From: Gammaproteobacteria bacterium
Lineage (GTDB): Bacteria; Pseudomonadota; Gammaproteobacteria; Chromatiales; Chromatiaceae
Reading direction: 5' to 3'
Assembly (NCBI GenBank): GCA_024277555.1
Contig: JAJRUY010000003.1
Location: 1-14,395, forward strand
Length of the DNA stretch: 14,395 nt
Shown here piece by piece: positions 6,932-12,879 of this stretch (position 1 is the stretch's first letter; each line of letters begins with the position of its first letter). The notes beneath the pieces were generated by a model, which did no database searches, was not told the origin of the DNA, and was given only the letters and a program-made list of their open reading frames with translations. The position numbers and the translations under genes are program-made.

Positions 6932-8329
6932 TCAGTCGAATTTGGTCATGGTGGCGCAGGCTCCCTGGCGAGAAGTCAGCACCTGTTCCAGTTTCCGGCG
7001 GTATTTTTCCATGTCGGCTTCGTTGCGGCTTTCGGTGGCACACACCAGCAGGGCGTTGCCCAGTTCAGGGTAGTGTGCTGCCAGATCATAGCCGCCGAGA
7101 ATATTGTGTGCCGCCAGGGTGCGCAGCGCCCGTTTTGGTTCCAGAGGCAATCTGAGTACGCTTTCATGGAATACCGGGCCGCTGAACAGGGGTTCTATCT
7201 CTCCCAGGCTGGTGAGTTTTTCCACCAGCAGCAGGAGGTTATCATGACAACTGGCGGCTACACTGGCCAGCCCGTCGGCACCCATCAGGCTCATGTGGAT
7301 GGTGGCGGTGGTGACCATCAAGCCCTGGTTGGTGCAGATGTTGGAGGTGGCTTTGGAGCGCCGGATGTGCTGTTCCCGCGCCTGCAGGGTGAGGGCGAAA
7401 CCTTCCTTGCCGTCGAGATCCACGGTGCGGCCGATAATGCGCCCCGGCATCTGCCGCACCAGTTTTTGCTTGCTGCAGAGGAAGCCGAAATAGGGGCCGC
7501 CGGAGGACAGGGGTGCGCCCAGGGGCTGGCCATCGCCGCAGCAGATGTCCGCGCCCTGTTCGCTCCATTCGCCCGGTGGACTGAGCACGGCCATGGCCAG
7601 AGGGTTGACCAGGGCGATGGACAGGGCGCTGTTGACTCTGGCCCACTCCGTCAGTGCATCTACATCCTCGAGTATGCCGAAGAAATTGGGCTGCGGAATG
7701 ACCAGGGCCGCAAAATCCTGCCCGGTTTGTTGCGCCAGTGCGTGTAGATCGGTCTGGCCGGTGCCGGGGTCGTAGGGGATTTCCACCAGCTCTATGCCCT
7801 GATTTTTCACCAGGGTACGCACCGTGGCACGGTAATGGGGATGGACGCTGGCCGGCATGAGAATGCGCCGGGATTTGGACTTGCGGTTGGCGCGCACTGC
7901 CATCAGCACTGCTTCTGCCAGGGCAGAGGCTCCGTCGTACAGGGAGGCGTTGGAAACATCCATGGCCATGAGTTCGGTCATCATGCTCTGGTATTCGTAC
8001 AGCAGTTGCAAGGTGCCCTGGCTGGCCTCAGCCTGATACGGGGTGTAGGCGGTGTAATATTCACCCCGGCTGGCCAGCTGCCATACCGCGGCGGGGATGT
8101 GATGATCGTAGGCTCCGGCGCCGATGAAGCACAGGGGTTGGCCATCCTCCCTTGCCTTGTCCTGCATCAGGCGGGTGATTTTCTGTTCCCACAGGCCGGA
8201 GCCAAGGCCACGCAGTTCACCACAGCGCAATTCTTCGGGTATTTCATCGAACAGCTGTTCAATATTGTCCACGCCGATCACATCCAGCATCTGGCGCAGT
8301 TCTTCGTTCGTATGCGGAATGAAAGGCAT
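6932..8329 (-). CDS. gcvPA: glycine dehydrogenase (decarboxylating) subunit 1
   Basis: GcvPA is the N-terminal half of the split P-protein and forms a heterotetramer with GcvPB. It keeps the fold-type I aminotransferase shape but lacks the PLP lysine, as expected. The 465 residues show MPFIPHTNEE at the start, FIGAGAYDHHIP (68-79), YYTAYTPYQAEASQG (91-105) and NASLYDGASALAEA (127-140), all family hallmarks. It ends in MTKFD. The ATG overlaps the gcvH stop by one base (TGATG at 8331-8327), indicating translational coupling, with a weak GAAGA upstream. It is followed by gcvPB, so the two subunits are made together in order. Confidence 0.97.
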   Translation of the reverse strand: MPFIPHTNEELRQMLDVIGVDNIEQLFDEIPEELRCGELRGLGSGLWEQKITRLMQDKAREDGQPLCFIGAGAYDHHIPAAVWQLASRGEYYTAYTPYQAEASQGTLQLLYEYQSMMTELMAMDVSNASLYDGASALAEAVLMAVRANRKSKSRRILMPASVHPHYRATVRTLVKNQGIELVEIPYDPGTGQTDLHALAQQTGQDFAALVIPQPNFFGILEDVDALTEWARVNSALSIALVNPLAMAVLSPPGEWSEQGADICCGDGQPLGAPLSSGGPYFGFLCSKQKLVRQMPGRIIGRTVDLDGKEGFALTLQAREQHIRRSKATSNICTNQGLMVTTATIHMSLMGADGLASVAASCHDNLLLLVEKLTSLGEIEPLFSGPVFHESVLRLPLEPKRALRTLAAHNILGGYDLAAHYPELGNALLVCATESRNEADMEKYRRKLEQVLTSRQGACATMTKFD

Positions 8330-8721
8330 CAGTGATCTTCGGCTTCTACCATGCTGGCGTAGGCGGCTGCGTCCAGGAGTTCGTCGAGCTGGACGGGGTT
8401 GGAAAGTTTGAGTTTGAATATCCAGTTGTCGTACGGTGCTTCATTGATGACTTCCGGAGAGTCTGCCAACGCTTCGTTGGTTTCGATTACTTCGCCATCC
8501 AGGGGGCTGTATACGTCCGAAGCGGCTTTCACGGATTCCACCACCGCACATTCATCACCAGCCTTGAGTTGAGTGCCGGTTTCGGGGAGTTCCACGAACA
8601 CCAGATCCCCCAGCAGCTCCTGGGCGTGATCGGATATGCCGATGGTCACGGTGCCGTCGCCTTCGTCATGCACCCATTCGTGAGATTCGGCATATTTCAG
8701 GTTTTCCGGGATATTGCTCAT
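8329..8721 (-). CDS. gcvH: glycine cleavage system H protein (lipoyl carrier)
   Basis: GcvH carries the aminomethyl intermediate on a lipoyl-lysine between the P, T and L proteins. Its 130 residues match the family length. The lipoylation site is K65 in VVESVKAASDVYSP (60-73), and the downstream PLDGEVIETNEAL (74-86) is typical. The N-terminal HEWVHDEGDGTVTIGIS is also diagnostic. A clear Shine-Dalgarno (AGAGGA) lies just upstream of the ATG at 8721. It follows gcvT after 11 bp and overlaps gcvPA by one base. The dihydrolipoamide dehydrogenase (L protein) and lipoylation enzymes are not in this window. Confidence 0.98.
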   Translation of the reverse strand: MSNIPENLKYAESHEWVHDEGDGTVTIGISDHAQELLGDLVFVELPETGTQLKAGDECAVVESVKAASDVYSPLDGEVIETNEALADSPEVINEAPYDNWIFKLKLSNPVQLDELLDAAAYASMVEAEDH

Positions 8722-8732
8722 GATTGTTTCCT

Positions 8733-9830
8733 CTAAAGGCAGGATTTGCCGTTGCGTACAAAAGGTGGTTTGACCAGTGTTACCGGCAGCTTCCTGCCGC
8801 GCATGTCCACGCTGAGATTCTCGCCTGCATCAGCACTGATGCGCGCCAGGCCGATAGCACGCTCCAGGGTGGGGGAGAATCCGCCAGAAGTGATCTCGCC
8901 CACTTCCTGTTCGCCATCGTACAGCTTTTGCTGGTTGCGTAAAACGCCTTTGCCTTCCAGCAGTACGCCAGTAAACCGGGGCAGTCTGCCGCCAGCCTTT
9001 TGCGTCACCAGGGCGCTGCGGCCAATGAAATCCCGGTTCAGGTCACTCAGAGCCACGGTCCAGGCAAGACCGGATTCCAGGGGAGAAGTGTCTTCGTCCA
9101 TGTCCGCACCATAAAGGTTCATGCCCGCTTCCAGGCGCAGGGTGTCTCTTGCACCCAGGCCGCAGGGGCGGATGCCCGCTTGGGTCAAAGCTTTCCATAA
9201 CGCCACTACCTGGTCTTCCGGCAGCATTATTTCAAAGCCATCCTCTCCGGTATAGCCGGTGCGCCCGACGAACCATTCGCCGTTGCTGGCGGCGCTAAAA
9301 GGCGTGAGCCTTTCAGCGGTTTCACGCAGGTCTTCCGGCAGCAGGAGCAGGGATTTTTCCCGTGCATTGGGACCCTGCACGGCGATCATGCCCAGATCCC
9401 GGCGCGGCTGGATCTGTACATCCAGCCCTTCTGCATGGCGCCCCATCCAGGCAATATCCTTTTCCGTGGTAGCAGCATTGACTACCATGCGATACCAGTC
9501 ATCATTCATGAAATAGATGATAAGGTCATCGATTACGCAGCCATTTTCTTTTAGCATGCAGGAATAAAGAGCTTTTCCCTGGTCTTTGAGCTTACCCACG
9601 TCGTTGGCCAACAGGTGACGCAAAAACGTCCTTGCTGCGGAGCCGCGAATGTCCACGGCCGTCATGTGGCAAATATCGAACATGCCCGCATCGCAGCGCA
9701 CGGCGTGGTGCTCTTCAATCTGTGAACCATAGTGAACCGGCATGTCCCAGCCGCCGAAAGGTACCATGCGGGCGCCCAGGTCGCGGTGAGTCTGATTGAG
9801 GATGGTTTTATGTTCCACGGGGTTCTCCAT
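8733..9830 (-). CDS. gcvT: aminomethyltransferase (glycine cleavage T protein)
   Basis: GcvT releases ammonia from the aminomethyl-lipoyl intermediate and gives 5,10-methylene-tetrahydrofolate. The 365-residue product shows LGARMVPFGGWDMPVHYGSQ (18-37), the GCVIDDLIIY block with the folate-interacting aspartate (101/102), VVNAATTEKD (116-125), GYTGEDGFE (192-200) and GARDTLRLEAGMNLYG (226-241). It is the first gene of the gcv run and lies directly behind the tandem glycine riboswitch. The start is not fully settled. The ATG at 9830 has only GGGA about 11 bp upstream. An in-frame GTG at 9818 (residue 5) has GGAG exactly 6 bp upstream and would give a start close to MEHKTILNQTH. Either start leaves the folded domain intact. 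Confidence 0.97.
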   Translation of the reverse strand: MENPVEHKTILNQTHRDLGARMVPFGGWDMPVHYGSQIEEHHAVRCDAGMFDICHMTAVDIRGSAARTFLRHLLANDVGKLKDQGKALYSCMLKENGCVIDDLIIYFMNDDWYRMVVNAATTEKDIAWMGRHAEGLDVQIQPRRDLGMIAVQGPNAREKSLLLLPEDLRETAERLTPFSAASNGEWFVGRTGYTGEDGFEIMLPEDQVVALWKALTQAGIRPCGLGARDTLRLEAGMNLYGADMDEDTSPLESGLAWTVALSDLNRDFIGRSALVTQKAGGRLPRFTGVLLEGKGVLRNQQKLYDGEQEVGEITSGGFSPTLERAIGLARISADAGENLSVDMRGRKLPVTLVKPPFVRNGKSCL

Positions 9831-9842
9831 TGGATTTGGAAT

Positions 9843-10050
9843 CCCGCCCCTCTGTCCCGTTACCTGAAAGTTTGAACGCGGTTGTGCTTCACGTCCTGCC
9901 CCGTCGGTGGGCGGTGAATCCGCCGCTCTCCAGAGTCAACCCGTCGCCTGAGCAACATGCCTCGCGGTCCCTTTGCCTGAGCGATTCCGGGCGGAATTGC
10001 GCCTTCGGCGCCAATCATGGATTGGTCTCTCCCGCGAAAGCTGGGGTTCG
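9843..10050 (-). promoter_or_regulatory. tandem glycine riboswitch in the gcvT leader
   Basis: On the minus strand two glycine aptamers are readable. Aptamer 1 (10035-9964) has P1 GCGG/CCGC, the GGGAGAGACC opening, a P2 hairpin CCAAT/ATTGG, the conserved core CGCCGAAGGCGCAA, a P3 hairpin ATTCC/GGAAT, then CTCAGGCAAAGGGACC. After a linker of about 28 nt, aptamer 2 (9935-9850) has P1 CTCTG/CAGAG, GGAGAG, a P2 hairpin GGCGG/CCGCC, the core CACCGACGGGGCA, then TTTCAGGTAACGGGACAGAGG. Leader AACCC (10048-10044) can pair with linker GGGTT (9942-9938), compatible with the leader-linker kink-turn helix described for this class. No intrinsic terminator lies between aptamer 2 and gcvT, and the aptamer 2 P1 strand runs into the GAGGGGCGGGA region before gcvT, so control is probably translational. 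Riboswitches of this class usually turn gcv operons on with glycine. Confidence 0.93.
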
Positions 10051-10058
10051 AGGAGCCA

Positions 10059-10087
10059 ATGGTACAGATTCATTTTGAGGTTGCCAA
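10059..10087 (-). promoter_or_regulatory. candidate sigma70 promoter for the gcv operon
   Basis: Minus-strand TTGGCA (10087-10082), a 17-bp spacer and TACCAT (10064-10059) match five and four of six consensus positions. Transcription would begin near 10052, just upstream of the riboswitch leader helix, exactly where it is needed. A second, farther candidate is TTCACC-16-TATACT with its -10 at 10169-10164; it would add about 100 nt of leader. Confidence 0.5.
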
Positions 10088-10223
10088 GTTTGTCTGGACT
10101 TGCCTGCAAAAATTGCTCACAGGCCAATGAACGGCGTTGGTTTTGTGGTTTTGGATCACATTCAGTATAGAAAAACCAGAATCCCGGTGAAGCATACGGG
10201 TAGAATCACATGCAAAGACTGAA

Positions 10224-10241
10224 GAGCGCCTCTAATAATTC
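10224..10241 (+). repeat. left terminal inverted repeat of the MITE
   Basis: The 18-bp end GAGCGCCTCTAATAATTC is preceded by the TGAA duplication at 10220-10223. It matches the opposite end at 17 of 18 positions. Confidence 0.85.
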
Positions 10242-10258
10242 GTGATTTGCGCCCTTGC

Positions 10259-10273
10259 GTTTGAGAGGCTCGA
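10259..10273 (+). repeat. subterminal inverted repeat, left arm
   Basis: GTTTGAGAGGCTCGA is repeated perfectly in inverted orientation at 10374-10388. The arms lie 17 and 17 bp inside the two terminal repeats, so the element is symmetric and could fold into a long interrupted hairpin. Confidence 0.8.
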
Positions 10274-10373
10274 TAACTGCGTTGAAAATCTTGTGAATAA
10301 CCAGCCACAAGGCGACTTGTGCTTGCGCAAGAGAAGGTGCCCTGGGGCATTTGCTGCGATATTCGCCTTGTTC

Positions 10374-10388
10374 TCGAGCCTCTCAAAC
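10374..10388 (-). repeat. subterminal inverted repeat, right arm
   Basis: This is the inverted partner of 10259-10273, with 15 of 15 positions matching. Confidence 0.8.
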
Positions 10389-10405
10389 ACAAACCCGCTA
10401 AAACA

Positions 10406-10423
10406 GAATTATTAGAGGCGCCC
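10406..10423 (-). repeat. right terminal inverted repeat of the MITE
   Basis: Read on the minus strand this is GGGCGCCTCTAATAATTC, the partner of the left end. It is followed by the TGAA duplication at 10424-10427. On the plus strand it contains AGAGG (10414-10418), which falls at Shine-Dalgarno distance from the ATG at 10427. Confidence 0.85.
10414..10418 (+). promoter_or_regulatory. Shine-Dalgarno for the diguanylate cyclase, inside the MITE end
   Basis: AGAGG at 10414-10418 is 8 nt from the ATG at 10427. It is part of the right terminal inverted repeat. Rejoining the flanks without the element gives GCAAAGACTGAATG, which has no comparable ribosome-binding site. Confidence 0.6.
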
Positions 10424-10426
10424 TGA

Positions 10427-11614
10427 ATGTCTTCATCGGCATATCATTCCAGGGAGGTTCATATTTCTGCTGCATACGACAAGGATTTGCGACTGGATCG
10501 CCTGGCGCAGATAGAAAAGTTGCGTCTGCTCTATCAGCAGTCTTTCTCCGCCATATTCGTCAGTTTGTTTAGTGCGGCACTGATATGCATGGTTCTGTGG
10601 CAGGTTCAGGAAAAGTCCGTGCTGCTGGGCTGGTTCTTCATTCTTCTGCTTGCTTCTGCCGCCAGGGTGAGCCTGTTCGTCCGCTATTGGAAAATTCGGC
10701 CTGGAACCGAGTCGTTGCTGGCCTGGGAAAAGCCTTATTTTCTTACCCTGCTGTCGTCCTCACTGATTTGGGGCCTGGGAGCAGTGGTGATTCTGCCCGA
10801 AGGCTCGGAGATTCATCAGGTCATTGTCTATTCTTTCCTGATAGGCATGTCCGGTGGGGCAATCGCCATGTATTCTGCGCACAGAGCCATGACCCTGGCT
10901 ACCATCGCCTGCATCCTGCTGCCTACAACTTTCTGGTTCCTGCTCCAGGGCACCATCATTTCCACCACCCTGGCTCTGGCCGCCTTGCTGTTCATAGTGA
11001 CCACTGTTCGGGCTGGCCAGGTGCTGTCTTCCACCATGCATCGCAGCTTCCGGTTGGGTTATGAGCTGCAGGATGCCAGAGATGCGGCGGAGAGGCGGGC
11101 GTACACGGATGCATTGACAGGACTTAGCAACCGGCGAGCCTTTTACCAGCAGGGCGAGGAAATGCTTGCCGAATGCAAGGAGGATGGGTGGCAACTGGCG
11201 ATGATCATTTCCGATGTGGACTATTTCAAGAACATCAATGATACCTGGGGGCACCATTGCGGTGATGTGGTGCTGAAGGCGGTTGCCGAGGTGCAACAGG
11301 GCTGCCTGCGCAGCGATGATTTGTGCGCCCGATTGGGTGGAGAGGAGTTTGGCGTGCTGCTGTTGGTGAATGACAGGGAGCAGGCCAGGGAAGTTGCTGA
11401 AGCACTGCGTTGCAGCCTGGAGGATGCAAAAATAACCTGCGGCGACCACGAGATCCCGGTTGCCGCCAGCTTTGGTGTAGCGGTAGGCGGGAAGAGCCTG
11501 GAATCCCTGTTCAAACGGGCAGACGCCGCCCTGTATCGGGCCAAGGAAACAGGCCGCAACCGGGTGGTGTGCTGTATTGGCAAAAACGAGCAGGAATCAG
11601 GCCGGCGGCGATGA
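10427..11614 (+). CDS. membrane-anchored GGDEF diguanylate cyclase
   Basis: This protein should make cyclic di-GMP from two GTP at the inner membrane. It has 395 residues. A soluble N-terminus of about 40 residues precedes roughly six hydrophobic segments (about 41-59, 66-84, 105-122, 131-152, 158-174 and 178-195) forming a sensor-type membrane domain that I do not recognise by name. The GGDEF domain begins with DALTGLSNRRAF (228-239), contains the metal-binding DVDYFKNIND (263-272) and the active-site loop GGEEF (304-308). RSDD (295-298) is five residues before the loop, which is the RxxD inhibitory c-di-GMP site. All residues expected of an active, product-inhibited cyclase are present, and no EAL domain follows. 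It is the only gene on the plus strand in this part, divergent from gcvT and convergent with ubiI. A MITE directly abuts its start codon. Confidence 0.94.
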   Translation: MSSSAYHSREVHISAAYDKDLRLDRLAQIEKLRLLYQQSFSAIFVSLFSAALICMVLWQVQEKSVLLGWFFILLLASAARVSLFVRYWKIRPGTESLLAWEKPYFLTLLSSSLIWGLGAVVILPEGSEIHQVIVYSFLIGMSGGAIAMYSAHRAMTLATIACILLPTTFWFLLQGTIISTTLALAALLFIVTTVRAGQVLSSTMHRSFRLGYELQDARDAAERRAYTDALTGLSNRRAFYQQGEEMLAECKEDGWQLAMIISDVDYFKNINDTWGHHCGDVVLKAVAEVQQGCLRSDDLCARLGGEEFGVLLLVNDREQAREVAEALRCSLEDAKITCGDHEIPVAASFGVAVGGKSLESLFKRADAALYRAKETGRNRVVCCIGKNEQESGRRR

Positions 11615-11643
11615 AGCGCAGGGGCTGAGAGGGCAGGTTGCTG

Positions 11644-12879
11644 TCAGCGTGTGACTCGTGCCAGGGAGGGCATGTTTCCCGCAACGCCCATGGCATTGCG
11701 GATCAGCAGATTCTTGAGTGGCGGAGCATGTTCCGCCAGACCCATGCCCAAGTCGCGGGCGAGGCGCAATGGCGCTATGTCGTTGCTGAACACCCGTTTG
11801 AACAGATCCATGGCTCCTTGCATGGCGATGTTCTCGCCCTTGCGTGCCCGTTCATAGCGGCGCAGGGTGTGCAGGGAACCCAGAGGGTGGCCCTTGTCGC
11901 GGGCCTGAACCAGTATGTCGGTCAGTTCCGCCATGTCCAGCAAACCCAGGTTCACACCTTGCCCGGCCAGTGGATGAATGACATGGGCGGCATCGCCCAC
12001 CAGCGCCAGTCCCGGCTTGATGTATTGTTTGGCATGTTGCAGGCGCAGGGGAAAGGCGCCGCGCTCGCCCAGTAGATGGAGTTGTCCCAGGCGCACTTCA
12101 CTGGCCTGGGTGAGGGCGCTGCTGAAGGCTTCCGGCGGCATTTGCACCAGCCCTTCCGCCTGTTTCGGTGTAGTTGACCAGACGATGGAGAACAGGTCTT
12201 GCTCCATGGGCAGCAGCGCCAAAGGGCCGGAGGGCATGAAGCGCTGCCAGCAGCTGGATTGGTTGCCGGCTTCTGCCTTTACTGTGCAGACCACGGCAGT
12301 CTGGTTATAGCCCCAGCCTCCCGTAGAGATGCCCGCCAACCCCCGCAGGGAGGAGCGAGCGCCATCGGCCGCCACGATAAGGGTGGTGCTGATGCGGGCG
12401 CCGTCATTGAGTATAACCCTGGGTGATTGCTCATCCAGATCCAGGCCGCTGATAGAAGCCGGGCAGCGGATCTCAATATTTTCCAAGGTCTGCATCTGCT
12501 CCCACAGGGCGCCCTGAATCACGCGGTTTTCGATGATATGCCCCAGATCCGGCTCACCGATATCCGCTGCCTGGAAATAAATCTCCGGCACCCAGGGCAG
12601 CGCGACCCCAGAGCCGGATTCCCACACCCGCATGTGCTCATAGGGAGTTACCCGCCGCTGCACCATGCGCGGCCATGCCTGCAGGTTGTGAAAGATGTTC
12701 TGGGAAGCGCGGCTGATGGCGGAGACGCGGATGTCGTAGCTGTGTTGCGGCCATTGCAGGTCTGGTTTCCTGCGCTCCAGCAGGGTGATGGTGAAGCCCT
12801 GTTTCGCCAGGGCGCAGGCCAGGGCGGCGCCGACCATGCCGCCACCGGCGATGATGATATCGCTATGTGTTTCCGTCAC
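11644..12879 (-). CDS. ubiI: FAD-dependent ubiquinone-biosynthesis hydroxylase, UbiI/VisC type
   Basis: This is a group A flavoprotein monooxygenase of the UbiH/UbiF/UbiI family that hydroxylates the ubiquinone ring using O2 and a reduced cofactor; UbiI acts at C5. The 411 residues show the FAD dinucleotide fold DIIIAGGGMVGAAL (7-20), YDIRVSAIS (48-56), VAADGARSSLR (169-179) and GDAAHVIHPLAGQGVNLG (295-312). The last motif is the GD FAD-binding site in the form typical of UbiI rather than UbiH. The position after pepP-ubiH is the one occupied by ubiI/visC in E. coli and relatives. UbiF or the broad-specificity UbiL/UbiM types share most motifs, so regiospecificity is inferred from context. 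The start overlaps the ubiH stop (ATGA), indicating coupled translation. The stop faces the diguanylate cyclase across 29 bp with no clear terminator hairpin. Confidence 0.88.
   Translation of the reverse strand: MTETHSDIIIAGGGMVGAALACALAKQGFTITLLERRKPDLQWPQHSYDIRVSAISRASQNIFHNLQAWPRMVQRRVTPYEHMRVWESGSGVALPWVPEIYFQAADIGEPDLGHIIENRVIQGALWEQMQTLENIEIRCPASISGLDLDEQSPRVILNDGARISTTLIVAADGARSSLRGLAGISTGGWGYNQTAVVCTVKAEAGNQSSCWQRFMPSGPLALLPMEQDLFSIVWSTTPKQAEGLVQMPPEAFSSALTQASEVRLGQLHLLGERGAFPLRLQHAKQYIKPGLALVGDAAHVIHPLAGQGVNLGLLDMAELTDILVQARDKGHPLGSLHTLRRYERARKGENIAMQGAMDLFKRVFSNDIAPLRLARDLGMGLAEHAPPLKNLLIRNAMGVAGNMPSLARVTR

Larger units (their letters stand above)
10224..10423. mobile_element. 200-bp MITE-like element with terminal inverted repeats and 4-bp target duplication
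   Basis: The element is bounded by 18-bp terminal inverted repeats, GAGCGCCTCTAATAATTC at 10224-10241 and its reverse complement at 10406-10423, with one mismatch at the second base. Directly outside each end is TGAA (10220-10223 and 10424-10427), a 4-bp target-site duplication. Inside are perfect 15-bp subterminal inverted repeats (10259-10273 and 10374-10388), a shorter pair ACAAGGCGA/TCGCCTTGT (10307-10315 and 10363-10371), and the palindrome CTTGCGCAAG (10322-10331). It is too short for a transposase and no transposase remnant is seen, so it is non-autonomous and must have been mobilised by a full-length element elsewhere. A 4-bp duplication fits IS5-type transposases among others, but the parent family is not identified. 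Insertion lies immediately upstream of the diguanylate cyclase start codon. Confidence 0.85.

Noticed and set aside
5462..7747. A 761-codon open frame on the plus strand opposite dgkA/gcvPB/gcvPA
   Set aside because: It lies antisense to strongly recognised genes, its translation is rich in Gly, His and Gln with no family motif, and long antisense frames are expected from the GC-biased codon use of the real genes.
10143..10171. Plus-strand promoter TTGTGG-17-TATAGA for the diguanylate cyclase
   Set aside because: The -35 box matches only three positions, and the MITE now separates it from the gene by over 200 bp. It is too weak to list as a feature.
10162..10392. A 76-codon minus-strand open frame running across most of the MITE
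   Set aside because: It starts inside the element, ends in flanking DNA and has no ribosome-binding site or family motif. It is best explained as chance read-through of the element; I saw no transposase signature.
11612..11643. Bidirectional intrinsic terminator between the diguanylate cyclase and ubiI
   Set aside because: I found no stem-loop followed by a T run in either direction in this short gap.
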